From the NCBI RefSeq assembly GCF_009690905.1, contig NZ_VOSW01000033.1, positions 25,570 through 89,569 of the forward strand: a stretch of 64,000 nucleotides of DNA. Direction: 5' to 3'. This DNA is from Paraburkholderia madseniana (lineage in GTDB: Bacteria > Pseudomonadota > Gammaproteobacteria > Burkholderiales > Burkholderiaceae). The notes beneath the pieces were generated by a model that made no database searches, was not told the DNA's origin, and worked only from the letters and a program-made list of their open reading frames with translations. Position numbers and translations under genes: made by a program. Each line of letters opens with the position of its first letter. Within the stretch, counting starts at the first letter, position 1. Positions 22,101 through 29,103 of this stretch are shown here, in pieces.

Positions 22101-24964
22101 ATCGCAATGTCACGTTCCAGGCCTCGACCGACCAGATGCAGCAGAGCTCGCAGTCGAGCAGTTCGAGTTCGAGCTTTCAACTGGCGAGCCCGAGTCTGGG
22201 CGATCTGTCGCGCTGGATTCAGGGCGGCCCGAATGCGGGTGGCGTGAGTTCGTCGCCGTATAACGCGGGCAGGAGTAGCCAGGACGGCAACTCGTCGTCG
22301 ACGCAACAGCAGGCGACCACTGTGCTCGCCAACAGCGTGATCGTGAAGAGCCACACGGGCGACATCGATGTGATCGGTTCGGGCATCAGCGGGACGCAGG
22401 GCGTCGATCTGGTGGCGAGTGCCGGCGCGATCAATGTACTGGCTGGCACGGATACGAACACGAGCCACCAGGAGTCTAGCGGTCATCAGTTTGGCAGCCT
22501 GGGCAGCAATGGCAGCGGGACGGGCTTCACCGTGGGCGTAGCGAACAGCCATTCGGTGCAGGACACGGCCGGCCAGACGCAGAGTACGATCCGCAGCCAG
22601 ATCGTGAGCGGCAAGGGCAACGTAACGCTGGATGCGAATCAGGACATCACTGTACAGGGCGCGGACCTGACTGCGGGCAAGGACCTGACGCTGATCGGGC
22701 AGAACCTGAATCTCGATCCGGGCACGGACGCGCAGCAGAGCAGCATGAGCCAGAGTGCAAGCCAGTACGGTGTGACGCTGGCGCTGGGCGGTGCCGCGGG
22801 CAACGCCGCTGCGGCGATCAACCAGGCGGCCGGCTCACACCGCGCGAGCGATCCGCGGCTGGCGGCGATCGACAGTGCCAAGGCGGCGCTGGCCGTCTAC
22901 GACGTGGTCAATACGGCCGAGCAGCTTGCCAGTACCGGGACAAGTAGTCAGGCGCTGGTCAAGGTGACCGTCAGCGTGGGTGGCGGCAGCAGCCACAGCG
23001 AGTCGCAGCAGAGTTCGACGGTCAACGGCGGCAGCACGCTGGGCGCAGGCGGCACCGTCACGCTGGTGGCGACCGGCAGCGGCGCGAAAGACGCGAGCGG
23101 CGTTGCTACCGACGGGGACATCAATTCCCGCGGTACGCTGATTTCCGGCAACGATGTGGTGCTTAACGCGGCACGCGACATCAACCTGCAAAGCGCACAG
23201 GACCTGGCGCACCAGACGAGCAGCAACAGCAGCAGCAGCGGGAGCATTGGTGTGGGTTTCGGGCTGGGCGGCCAGCAGAACGGCTTCACGATCGAACTGG
23301 CCGCGAGCGCTGCGAAGGGCCACGCGAATGGCGACAGTGTGACCAATCGCGACACGCAGATTACCGCCGCGAACAACCTGTCGATCACCAGCGGGCGTGA
23401 TACGAACCTGCGCGGTGCGGAGGTGGCGGGTAACACGGTCGATGCGAACGTGGGCCGCGACCTGAATATCCAGAGTGTGCAGGACACGGACAGCTACGAC
23501 AGCAAGCAGGTGAGCGGTGGCTTCAACATGAGCATCTGCGTGCCGCCGATCTGCTATGGCTCGACCGTGAGCGGTAGCGCAAGTGCCAGCGACGAGACCA
23601 TCAAAAATCGCTTCCAGTCGGTGAATGTGCAAAGCGGAATCCGTGCGGGCGACGGTGGATTCAACATTCAGGTGGGCAATCACACGCAACTTGACGGCGG
23701 CGTGATCGCGAGTACGGCGACGCAGGACAAGAACACGTTGTCGACGCAGACGTTCGGCTATACCAATCTGCAGAACACGGCCGAGTCTTCTGGTTCGACG
23801 CTGGGCGCGAGTCTGAGCGGTTCGGCAGGTGAGAGTTCGCCGGAAGGCGTCAGTTTCAGTCCGTCGAAGGATAGCCCGTACCAAAACCAACTGGGGCAGG
23901 CGGGTCTTGGGGTGGCGGGCGTGAGCAGCAGTGCCTCGGGGACGACGTATGCGGCGGTGAGTCCGGCGACGATCACGGTGCGAGGCGACACGGGCACCGG
24001 GCGTGACAGTACGGCGGGGTTGAGCCGTGACGTGGCGGGCGCGAACGCCGGCGCGGTGACGAACGGGTTTGATGCGCAGAAGATGCAGAACGACATGGCC
24101 GTGCAGCAGGGAACGGAACAGGTCGGGATGCAGGTGGTAGGGGACATCGCGACGAAGCTGGAGGACCAGGCGAACCTGAACGCCGAAAGGGCGAAGGCTG
24201 CCAGGGATGCGGCGAGTGATCCGCAGGATGAGGCGCAGGCCCAGGCGGATCTGGACGCGGCGAACCGGGAGGCGGCGCTGTGGGGCAACGACGGGGCGGC
24301 GCGGATCGCATCGCATGCGGTCGTCGCGGGGCTGGGTGCGGCCCTCGGCGGGGGCAGCGTTGCTGGCGCGGTGGGCGGTACGGTGGCGGGCGACCTCGCC
24401 GGGAATGCGGTTGGTAATGCGCTGGGGGATACTGCGGGCGGGAAGCTGCTGTCGAATGTGGCGTCGGGGCTCGCGGGAGCCGTGGCGGGTGGCGCGCTGG
24501 GCGGCTCTGGCGGGGCAATGAGCGGGGCGAATGGGCGTTGGGTGCGGATCTGTACAACCGGCAACTGCATCCAGAAGAACGCACCTGGGCAATGCAGCAT
24601 GCGAATGATTTTGCAGCGTATTACGAGCGCACTACTGGTCAGGCGATTTCATCGACAGATGCGCAAAACATGCTGCTCGCGAACGGCTACATTCGAGTCG
24701 ATAACGCCGCTGCGAGCGGGCCTGGTTACAACGCAGTGGCAGCGCAGTACCTTACGGCGAATGCCGGAAGCCTGTTCTCAGCGACGCCGGCTCAAATGGC
24801 AAGCCCTCTGTCGGGCGGGAATCCAGATGGTACGCCGACACCTGAGCAGATGGCCTTGCCGGGTTCAACGGCGCATCCGGCGATTGGTTTGGCAATTGCG
24901 GGAGCGTTGGCAGCGCCCGCTATACTCCCCGCATTGGCAGCGATACCGGGCGCACCGATCTTGA
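13133..24964 (+). CDS. cdiA: CdiA/FhaB-type giant exoprotein (TpsA), frameshifted before its toxin tip
   Basis: The 3,943-aa product begins with an extended signal peptide (MNKNIYRVIFNAARG) and a second hydrophobic segment ending in VDAQ. The TPS domain has NPAGI at residues 187-191 and CNGCGFINTSRG. A long filamentous region of FHA-type repeats follows (recurring GTLDNSGG and NNNGGTITHAG), including four near-identical 690-bp units. Then comes a serine/glycine-rich region with late-adhesin motifs such as SGKDINVTGS and SGRDTNLRGAE, and a Gly/Ala-rich pretoxin segment (residues about 3720-3800). At about 24531 one G appears to be missing (AATGGGCG where AATGGGGCG would keep frame), so the last about 145 residues are out-of-frame filler and the real tip lies in the next frame. 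If the base is real, the protein is displayed without its toxin. Confidence 0.92.
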   Translation: MNKNIYRVIFNAARGLWTAVQETATGTGKGRSAGTPFSTHRRAPSMHAPVGFVDMLSMRHVAFAALCVLGMQPVLVDAQVVAAPASGSKPIVGVTANGLPIVQIATPNSAGVSNNPYTQYNVGSQGLILNNSPGNVQTQLGGYVTGNPNLGAGSARVIVNQVVGGNASQLLGYTEVAGQKAEVVIANPAGIYCNGCGFINTSRGVLTTGTPVFGGTGSLDAFHVTGGQIQIGTAGLNGSNVDQVDLIARSVAINGKVWAGQSLNVVAGNNDVRYSDLSAQSLGPDGNSPGVAIDVAQLGGMYAGKIMLVGTEAGVGVNSAGTIASQGGDVQISSQGKITLSGSASANGNVAISAAGDVANSGSVYATQNTTLNSQGQVTNSGTIAALGNTSVTGASVNSTGSLGAGVDANGNVTGTGNLSVTGSGAVTAAGQQMAGGNLALSGSSLNMAGGQTLTKGNASLTATGAGGDTGNIVHTGASLQTSGILTANAAGTVTNDHGQVSAAQLSVTAGGISNRGGTLSQTGASDTTLAASGAFDNTGGTVTTNAQNTTIRSGSLTNANGTISQAGTGALGVQTGALDNGHGSIGTNGVATIAATSLQNGSGSITSAQALNVASSGNIDNTAGRLEAAGAVNVSGANVQNTAGRIVSGNGDGLTLTASGQITNAAGTTAQGATGGVIGGNGNATINAATLANSGTATAAQNLQVTTSGTLDNSGGSMSAATLKANAASLKNANGTISASTVSVTAPQFDNSGGKITANQISVSATNLTNHNGALTQLGSGAMGVNVSGTLDNSGGGLIQTNSTDLTLAPSTLNNNGGTITHAGTGTLTIDSGSGTGSLTNVGGKIVTNGLANLSAGSMDDTGGTISAQTGLNATVAGALNNTNGQLESGGDLSVTSGSAITNANGTIAAAGNESVQAASLTNSGSVTAGQNLNTTVTGTLDNSSGTLSAQTVTANAASLKNANGTISADTVSVTAPQLDNSGGKITTNHLALVAANLTNEHGSITQLGTGAMGLGVSGTLDNSNGGVIQTQSTDLTLAPATLNNNGGTITHAGTGTLSIDAANGTGAVTNVGGSIISNGRTALSAGSVDNTGGAIGGHAGLVATVSGALDNTHGQLASNVDLSVSSGGILNNASGVIVATGNNSVQAASLTNSGSITAGQNLDTSVAGTLDNSGGTLSAQTVTASAASFRNTNGVVSGNAVSMSIAQLDNSNGRITTNQLGVTATNLTNEGGSITQLGTGTMGLGVSGTLDNSNGGVIQTKSTDLTLAPATLNNNGGTITHAGTGTLSIDAANGTGAVTNVGGSIVSNGQVDLNAGSLDDTGGSIGGQSGLSATLAGALNNTRGQLQSNGNLSVTSGAGITNTSGTIAASGNNTVQAASLTNGGSITAGQSLNTTVSGTLDNGNGTLSAQAITANAASFRNANGVVSGNAVTMSIAQLDNSNGRITTNQLGVTATNLTNEGGSITQLGTGAMGLGVSGTLDNSNGGVIQTNSTDLTLASASVNNNSGTITHAGTGTLTIKPSNGTGSLTNVGGKIVTNGQASVSVGSLNNTGGKLASQGVMTATVQGTLNNTNGRLSSGTGLTATSGGQLINAGGVIGAGGAATGSTLSLAASLIDNSGGAITNLGNGATTINGGSQIANSNASGTSGMGSISGNGNVTLSATSISNTQGGQLSGANLQINAGNLDNTGGKIGNAANTAGDVGIGTGTLTSTSGQINASRNLSVTANTLAGGGTYSAVNDLSLNLQGNFTTSPNCAFKAGHDLSFTLPGTFSNGGALSAVNGLNINASDIQNSGMLGAGGLLTTHSNTLTNTGTIVGGSVSLNATQSLSNLGTTALIGATDSAGTLELLAPDIENRDDTTATDTQAMTAIYGLGKVVLAGGKDGSGNYTNANLIRNQSALIQSGGDMEIDANQVTNTRRVMTTGGFTSSIDPALLQSLGISLSGCDATYLAACGPGNPQVLGSRGDPTLIGGVPTDPPHGGQWNSTYQYTTYTGDAVANTVTSVSPESQIIAGGNLKASSVGTFQNYWSQVAATGNIASPTTLDQNSWQGQSAPQVQVTYSGEYHYDNYDNSEHNWQLPFGDAPFVGSRPGGYTQAAPADIRTYALPAYESSFTAGGTLSGTGVTINNTAGNAGVTPLGLLPGQTLSGSGAGSVSGTIGTQGVGAIGAGAVSGTIGTQGTQGTVAIGAGVVSGLISVGSGVHPGAVAIQGGRLLNSGLANFNNPTIAAATAVKVLNNITVPQGGLFHMDTAPNARYLVETNPAFTSQQQWLSSDYYFQQMGMNPGKVQMRLGDGFYEQKLVQDQILSMTGKSVLTNYANTQDEFKTLMTSGAALAKSLDLAPGTGLSPEQVSQLTSNVVIMQTQIVDGQPVLVPVVYLAQASQENMGNGPVIAATNIDLQNAQTVTNSGTIKAANSFAISGQRIDSSFGTLQSGGQMSLVTTGDVNLTSATLNAGSLALQAGGNLVLNTAANTLNQVSDTGATRVTTTLGPVASINVTGNAAITTGGNFEQDAANLNVGGALGMSIGGNWNLGVLQTGETKVVARANGISDTHIVSDVGSSVKVGGASLIAVGGDLTATGANINLGGGGTVAAGGNVTLQAATATSTVDSNSSGSDHHGSYAETLHTSDDTVTGTTLKSGNSLNIVSGKDINVVGSTVDLDKGNALLMAAGSVNVDAATETHVDNSNETHSHSGVASHTSAANRVDQTTTQADGSAISADGVSVISGKDINVTGSSIVGTNAVSLAAKGSVNILAATDTYQDSEFHDVKHSGLSGSGGFGFSVGSSEQKDQYDANSVMQSQSRSTVGAVQGNVSITAGKDVHIGGSDIIANQAADDVTGKTGNIGIKAQNITIDPSQDTAQSRDQQSAHSSGVTVGVSGTPLDTARNLKAAGSSGNAYQRGTGIANEITASTLDTPSVTLSYGHSSSSSTTTQSSLSNAGSTVRGGNNVSLVATGGALTDANGQPLDGDISVTGSTISAKGTAIFDANRNVTFQASTDQMQQSSQSSSSSSSFQLASPSLGDLSRWIQGGPNAGGVSSSPYNAGRSSQDGNSSSTQQQATTVLANSVIVKSHTGDIDVIGSGISGTQGVDLVASAGAINVLAGTDTNTSHQESSGHQFGSLGSNGSGTGFTVGVANSHSVQDTAGQTQSTIRSQIVSGKGNVTLDANQDITVQGADLTAGKDLTLIGQNLNLDPGTDAQQSSMSQSASQYGVTLALGGAAGNAAAAINQAAGSHRASDPRLAAIDSAKAALAVYDVVNTAEQLASTGTSSQALVKVTVSVGGGSSHSESQQSSTVNGGSTLGAGGTVTLVATGSGAKDASGVATDGDINSRGTLISGNDVVLNAARDINLQSAQDLAHQTSSNSSSSGSIGVGFGLGGQQNGFTIELAASAAKGHANGDSVTNRDTQITAANNLSITSGRDTNLRGAEVAGNTVDANVGRDLNIQSVQDTDSYDSKQVSGGFNMSICVPPICYGSTVSGSASASDETIKNRFQSVNVQSGIRAGDGGFNIQVGNHTQLDGGVIASTATQDKNTLSTQTFGYTNLQNTAESSGSTLGASLSGSAGESSPEGVSFSPSKDSPYQNQLGQAGLGVAGVSSSASGTTYAAVSPATITVRGDTGTGRDSTAGLSRDVAGANAGAVTNGFDAQKMQNDMAVQQGTEQVGMQVVGDIATKLEDQANLNAERAKAARDAASDPQDEAQAQADLDAANREAALWGNDGAARIASHAVVAGLGAALGGGSVAGAVGGTVAGDLAGNAVGNALGDTAGGKLLSNVASGLAGAVAGGALGGSGGAMSGANGRWVRICTTGNCIQKNAPGQCSMRMILQRITSALLVRRFHRQMRKTCCSRTATFESITPLRAGLVTTQWQRSTLRRMPEACSQRRRLKWQALCRAGIQMVRRHLSRWPCRVQRRIRRLVWQLRERWQRPLYSPHWQRYRAHRS
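15211..17970 (+). repeat. Four tandem 690-bp (230-aa) repeats inside the cdiA filament region
   Basis: Equivalent positions recur exactly every 690 bases: the segment around AACAGCGGC lies at 15211, 15901, 16591 and (as AATGGCGGC) 17281. Each unit contains in order the peptides GTLDN, ANAASxxN, ITQLG.GAMG, VIQT.STDLTLA and NNNGGTITHAGTGTL. Units two to four are the most alike and the edges of the first and last have drifted. The arrangement suggests filament length can change by recombination. Confidence 0.85.
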
Positions 24965-25413
24965 GCTCAGGCGGTGCATTGGGTTCGGGGGCATGGGCTT
25001 CACCTGTTGGAATTGGCGTTATCACTGGCGCAGTGAATGCTTCATCGCAGTATATCCAGACTGGCTCTGTCAATCCTGTTGACGTAGGCTATGCTGCTCT
25101 TGCTGGTGGGCTAGGTACTGCCGGTGGACTTCTATGGAATATCGCTGTCAATGCGGGAACGGGAGCAGCGGATACCTATACAAACAATAAGATTTTAGGA
25201 AAAAGCGATAGCATCGCTACTGGGTCACTAGTAAACGCTGGTGCAGCGATCATCGGTTATGGTATAGGCCTGACGGCTCAGAATTTGCTTCCGGCGACCA
25301 ACTGGTTTATTCCGAACAATATACCCGTCATTGGCGCAGGTGCAGCAGGTGCTGCGGGGTCGGAGATGGGCACCAAAGCCATCAATGACGCAAAAAGCAA
25401 TATGGGAAAATAG
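24538..25413 (+). CDS. CdiA C-terminal toxin tip, now in a separate frame
   Basis: This frame carries GADLYNRQLHPEE at its start, a variant of the (E/Q)LYN motif that marks the border between the conserved CdiA body and the variable toxin in Burkholderia-type systems. It is joined to cdiA by restoring one G near 24533. About 100 helical residues follow, then a strongly hydrophobic Gly/Ala-rich part (AIGLAIAGALAAPAILPALAA; AALAGGLGTAGGLLW). No nuclease motif is visible. Hydrophobicity, plus a membrane protein encoded right behind it, point to a membrane-active toxin (inference; the EC93 CDI toxin, which depolarises membranes and has a membrane immunity protein, is a precedent). A TTG at 24538 is the formal start, but I regard this as a frameshifted tail rather than an independent gene. 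Confidence 0.75.
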   Translation: MGADLYNRQLHPEERTWAMQHANDFAAYYERTTGQAISSTDAQNMLLANGYIRVDNAAASGPGYNAVAAQYLTANAGSLFSATPAQMASPLSGGNPDGTPTPEQMALPGSTAHPAIGLAIAGALAAPAILPALAAIPGAPILSSGGALGSGAWASPVGIGVITGAVNASSQYIQTGSVNPVDVGYAALAGGLGTAGGLLWNIAVNAGTGAADTYTNNKILGKSDSIATGSLVNAGAAIIGYGIGLTAQNLLPATNWFIPNNIPVIGAGAAGAAGSEMGTKAINDAKSNMGK

Positions 25414-25416
25414 AGC

Positions 25417-25641
25417 ATGTCTCATCTGATTTCGATTTATCTTAAGTTGATTATCCTATCGCTCATTGGAATGGCTGCGGTAAAAATTTGGGCAATTTTT
25501 ATTGTTGTTTGGATGCATGGCGGGAAGTATCAATGGACCTGGATGGATGCCAAATCAATTTTGGTAAATGGCTTGGTACTTGCTGCGGTATTTTGCGCCA
25601 TTGCAACTATAACCATTTATCGCGAGAAAAATAGATCGTAG
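25417..25641 (+). CDS. Small two-helix membrane protein, probable immunity protein of the CdiA tip
   Basis: The 74-aa product has two clear membrane segments (LIILSLIGMAAVKIWAIFIVVWM and ILVNGLVLAAVFCAIATITIY) and a basic tail. It starts three bases after the toxin stop codon, as expected of a cdiI gene. The DNA is markedly more AT-rich than the adhesin gene, which is typical of exchangeable immunity genes. I recognise no family; the role is inferred from position and topology. Confidence 0.7.
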   Translation: MSHLISIYLKLIILSLIGMAAVKIWAIFIVVWMHGGKYQWTWMDAKSILVNGLVLAAVFCAIATITIYREKNRS

Positions 25642-25642
25642 G

Positions 25643-26620
25643 TACCTGTACAACCGGCAGTTGCATCCGACCGAGCAGCAGTGGATCAAGGACAATGCCA
25701 AGACGTTTGCTCAATTGATGAATGGCGGCAATCCGCCGAGTGATGCCCAGGTCGCGGTCGCGCAGGAGGAACTCGCTCAGCAGGCTTTCCGTCAGGTGCA
25801 GAATGGCGTGTCAGGGCAGTGGGACGAGGCTGCGAGCGAGTTCCTGAGTCAAGCACATGCAATGCTGCCTGCTGACCCGAATTGTCCGAGTTGCGGCCCT
25901 GGGTACATGTTCCAGGCGACGGCGGCGCAGAAAGCTAACGCCAACATGTATGCGAGCTATCTGCCACAAAACGGAATCAACAATTTCTACGCGCAGAATG
26001 GTTTGTCGCAACCCACCGCCTCACAGATCAGCAACAGCGCGAATCGGGATCAAAAAATCAATAATCTCATGGGCGGGGGCGTGCTGGCGGCGGCAACTGG
26101 CGGTGCATTACTTGTTGGCGCGCCGGTTGCGGCAGCGGTCGGCGGCTTGGGGTTCGCAGCAATTGGTGCCACGGCCGGCGGCGGCATGGATGCGGCTGGT
26201 CAATATGCGCAATCTGGTACGATCCGCCCGGCGGAGACGGCGTTTGCAACTGCAACTGGGGCGGTCGGGGGACCGATCGGTGCCAATGTGAAATTCATCA
26301 GCAGCGTATTGTTGGGGGCTGCGACCAATAGCATTAATACCGCGTTCAACAACACGTACTATGGAGAGTCAAACAGCTTGTCGTATGCGGCTGGCGTGGG
26401 CGCTCTTGCCGCATCAGGTGGCTATCTCGTCGGTGCCGTGACGACAAAGGGGTTGGCTCAAATTGTTAGCCCCTATGTGTACGATAATTTGAATCCAGCG
26501 ATTCCCGCATTGTTGCAACCTCGCAGCCCGAACCTGATTCCGGGATTGGCAGGTGCCGTGACGGGTTCGACAATCACAGGCACAGGGTCACTTGTACCGA
26601 GTAAGGAGGCGCCGAAATGA
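25643..26620 (+). CDS. Orphan CdiA toxin-tip cassette 1
   Basis: Immediately after the first immunity stop the frame reads YLYNRQLHPTEQQW, the same boundary motif as in the cdiA tip, but without the adhesin body; the only start is a TTG inside the motif at 25661. A conserved segment of about 150 residues follows (CPSCGPGYMFQATAAQ, YASYLPQNGINNFYAQNG), then a hydrophobic Gly/Ala-rich domain (GGGVLAAATGGALLVGAPVAA) ending in VPSKEAPK. This is the layout of a silent cdiA-CT cassette that can replace the active tip by recombination at the shared motif region (established for orphan cdiA-CT/cdiI modules; inferred here). It probably has no secretion signal and is not exported as it stands. Confidence 0.75.
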   Translation, partial: YLYNRQLHPTEQQWIKDNAKTFAQLMNGGNPPSDAQVAVAQEELAQQAFRQVQNGVSGQWDEAASEFLSQAHAMLPADPNCPSCGPGYMFQATAAQKANANMYASYLPQNGINNFYAQNGLSQPTASQISNSANRDQKINNLMGGGVLAAATGGALLVGAPVAAAVGGLGFAAIGATAGGGMDAAGQYAQSGTIRPAETAFATATGAVGGPIGANVKFISSVLLGAATNSINTAFNNTYYGESNSLSYAAGVGALAASGGYLVGAVTTKGLAQIVSPYVYDNLNPAIPALLQPRSPNLIPGLAGAVTGSTITGTGSLVPSKEAPK

Positions 26621-26895
26621 GATATTCGAGACTCGATCAACTGATCCTCGACGATGGATGGAAGGGAACCTGTACTCGAGTTTTCGGAATTGCCCTTGTG
26701 TATCTCGGTCTTCTATATCTTCCAGATATTATCGCCAAGGCGTCTGTCCATTGGCATGTCCGCCCTATGTCAGAAAAGCAATCAAACAACCATGAGGGAT
26801 TGCTATTCGTTTTCAGAATTCTGTTCGGGTTTGCGCTTGTGATCGAGGGCATCAGGGTTGTTTGCTTTTTTGTCAGGAAGCGATCTAGGTCATAG
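26617..26895 (+). CDS. Small membrane protein, probable immunity partner of orphan cassette 1
   Basis: The 92-aa product has two hydrophobic segments (VFGIALVYLGLLYLPDIIA and LFVFRILFGFALVIEGIRVVCFFV) separated by a polar loop. Its ATG overlaps the toxin stop (ATGA at 26617-26620), so toxin and immunity are translationally coupled. The sequence is unrelated by eye to the first immunity protein, as expected for specific pairs. The function is inferred from position and topology. Confidence 0.7.
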   Translation: MRYSRLDQLILDDGWKGTCTRVFGIALVYLGLLYLPDIIAKASVHWHVRPMSEKQSNNHEGLLFVFRILFGFALVIEGIRVVCFFVRKRSRS

Positions 26896-26935
26896 AGCTT
26901 AAGAGGTGCAGTGCAGCCCGGCCGCTAGTTCGCAG

Positions 26936-27050
26936 ACGAATACAACCGGCAGTTGCATCCGACCGAGCAGCAGTGGATCAAGGACAATGCCAAGACGTTT
27001 GCTCAATTGATGAATGGCGGCACTCCGCCAAGCGACGCTCAGATTGCTGT
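26936..27050 (+). pseudogene. Orphan toxin-tip cassette 2, 5' part (cut by IS66)
   Basis: The frame reads DEYNRQLHPTEQQW followed by IKDNAKTFAQLMNGG, nearly identical to cassette 1. It is interrupted after SDAQIAV by the IS66 element; the last eight bases before the element, ATTGCTGT, are repeated after it. The remainder resumes at 29577. Confidence 0.85.
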
Positions 27051-27105
27051 GTAAGCACTTGAACAGGACCGTCACTGATTACGTTGACCGGCGAGAGGCC
27101 AGCTG

Positions 27106-28695
27106 CTAGCGAACGGGATCGATGTGTGAGGCGGCGGGCAGCAAAGGAGCGACGTTCCAGGGTAACAGTTCGTCGATGCGGTTCGCTGGGTGATCGGCGA
27201 TGCGCTCGATCACGTAATGCAGGTAGGCTTCGGGATCAACGCCGTTCATGCGGGCAGATCCGATCAGGCTGTACATCGCGGCTGCACGTTCTCCGCCTGA
27301 GTCCGCACCGGCAAATAAAAAATTCCGTCTTCCGATTGCCACGCCGCGCAATGCGCGCTCGGCAATCAGATTGTCAATCTCGGCCTGACCATCACTGCAG
27401 TAATAGACCAGCGCAGGCCAGCGATTCAACGAATACTGGATCGCTTTGGTGGTGTCCGATTTCGCGGAGAGTGTGAGAAGCGTCGTCTCGAACCACCGTT
27501 TCATGTCATCAAGCAGCGGCACAGCCTTCTCCTGGCGAACGCGCCGTCGTTCTTCAGGTGGCTTGCCACGAATGTGCTCTTCAATGCGATAGAGTGCGCC
27601 GATGCGCTCGAGTGCCTCGCTGGTGATCGGCGATGCCCGAACAGCGTGTAGATCATGTAGCTTTCGACGTGCATGCGCCATGCACGCTGCTTCGTGAATC
27701 TGACCGCCCAGGTACAGATCCGCATAACCGGCGAAGGCGTCTGCCTGCAGTACGCCCGTGAAGTTGGCAAGGTGACGCTGTGGATGTTCGCCGCGACGAT
27801 CCGGTGTATAGGCAAACCAGACGGCCGGCGCTTCGCCCGAACCACTGGACCGGTCATCGCGCACATACACCCAGAGCCGGCCGGTCTTCGTCCTGCCATT
27901 GCCCGGCGCGAGCACCGGCAGCGGGGTGTCGTCGGCGTGAACCTTGGTGCCACCAAGCGCGTGGCGGCGCACCGCGTCGACCAGAGGGTTGAGTAACCAT
28001 GTCAGACTGCCCAGCCAGTGGCCCATGGTGCCCGCTTCGATCTCGACGCCGTCGCGCGCGTACATGACGGACTGGCGATAGAACGGGATGTGGTACGCGA
28101 ACTTCGACGTCGTGATGTGGGCGAGCAAAGCAGGACCCGGCAGGCCACGATCGATCGGCCGGCTCGGCGCTGCGGCCTGCACGATACAGTCGCAGCACGA
28201 ACAGGCGAACTTGGGACGGCGATGACGGATGACGCGGAAGTGCGCGCGCACGTATTCAAGCTGTTCGGAAACGTCTTCGCCCAGCGGTTTGAGCGCGCCA
28301 CCGCATCCCGGGCAGTGTTCATCGAGGGGCCGATGCACACGCTCTTCGCGTTCGAGGTGATCGGGCAGTGGTTTGCGAGAGGCACTCTCGCGCCGTTGCT
28401 GTGCCTTCTTTGAGTCAGCCTGGGTGGCCGCACCTTCGTCTGCCTGCAGGTCCTCAAGCCGCAGTTCAAGCTGCTCTATCTGACGCTCCACCTTCTCAGA
28501 CTTGCGACCGAACTGCATGCGGCGCAGCTTCGCAATCGTCAGCTTCAGATGTTCGATCTCGATTACGCGGGAACTGAGCTGGTCCTGCAATTCGACGACC
28601 CGCTGCGCGTTTGCATGAGCCGACGCCGCATGCGCGCGAACCAGCGCCTTGAGCGCATCAATGTCGTCGGGCAGGTCGGTATCGGTCAGATCCAT
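27106..28695 (-). CDS. tnpC: IS66 family transposase TnpC
   Basis: The 529-aa protein has the IS66 N-terminal leucine-zipper-like coiled coil (VVELQDQLSSRVIEIEHLK), the LRRMQFGRKSEK motif, a zinc-finger-like segment (CPGCGG... then CSCCDC), and the DDE transposase core starting at HADDTPLPVL, with ADAFAGYADLY and the C-terminal SLIGSARMNGVDPEAYL. The length is normal for the family. It catalyses transposition of the surrounding element together with TnpA and TnpB. Confidence 0.95.
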   Translation of the reverse strand: MDLTDTDLPDDIDALKALVRAHAASAHANAQRVVELQDQLSSRVIEIEHLKLTIAKLRRMQFGRKSEKVERQIEQLELRLEDLQADEGAATQADSKKAQQRRESASRKPLPDHLEREERVHRPLDEHCPGCGGALKPLGEDVSEQLEYVRAHFRVIRHRRPKFACSCCDCIVQAAAPSRPIDRGLPGPALLAHITTSKFAYHIPFYRQSVMYARDGVEIEAGTMGHWLGSLTWLLNPLVDAVRRHALGGTKVHADDTPLPVLAPGNGRTKTGRLWVYVRDDRSSGSGEAPAVWFAYTPDRRGEHPQRHLANFTGVLQADAFAGYADLYLGGQIHEAACMAHARRKLHDLHAVRASPITSEALERIGALYRIEEHIRGKPPEERRRVRQEKAVPLLDDMKRWFETTLLTLSAKSDTTKAIQYSLNRWPALVYYCSDGQAEIDNLIAERALRGVAIGRRNFLFAGADSGGERAAAMYSLIGSARMNGVDPEAYLHYVIERIADHPANRIDELLPWNVAPLLPAASHIDPVR

Positions 28696-28746
28696 TGCGA
28701 CAGTTTACGACCATCTGCCGCACACCGATCATCGGGTAACAGACGT

Positions 28747-29103
28747 TTACAAAGCACTGCGCGGGCGTGCCGCCTCGACCGGTTGTCGCCAGTCAAACCC
28801 TTCGAGCAGCAATGCAAGCTGAGCACTCGTCAGGGCCACGACGCCCGCGTCGGCACGCGGCCATGCAAAACGCCCTTTCTCAAGACGCTTTGCAAGTAAA
28901 CATAGGCCGCCATCGCTCCAATAGAGACACTTCAGCAGATCGCCACGCTTGCCGCGGAACACAAATATATGCCCCGAATACGGCTCCTTCTCGAGTACGG
29001 TCTGAACCTTCGCGGATAGTGAGTTGAACCCGCTGCGCATGTCGGTCACGCCAGCCGCAATCCAGATGCGGGTATTCTGTGGGAGTCCGATCACTTCAGA
29101 CAA
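28747..29103 (-). CDS. tnpB: IS66 family accessory protein TnpB
   Basis: The 118-aa protein matches the IS66 Orf2 family: RIWIAAGVTDMRSGFNSL, HIFVFRGKRGDLLKCLYW and SDGGLCLLAKRLEKGRF are its hallmarks. It lies between tnpA and tnpC and overlaps the end of tnpA by 13 bases, as usual in IS66. It is needed for transposition in studied members but has no known catalytic motif. Confidence 0.95.
   Translation of the reverse strand: MSEVIGLPQNTRIWIAAGVTDMRSGFNSLSAKVQTVLEKEPYSGHIFVFRGKRGDLLKCLYWSDGGLCLLAKRLEKGRFAWPRADAGVVALTSAQLALLLEGFDWRQPVEAARPRSAL

Noticed and set aside
13469..24592. Long - strand ORFs opposite cdiA (for example 16429-17820, 19574-21910 and 22835-24592)
   Set aside because: They mirror the codon pattern and repeats of cdiA on the + strand, have low-complexity composition and no motifs; they are antisense shadows.
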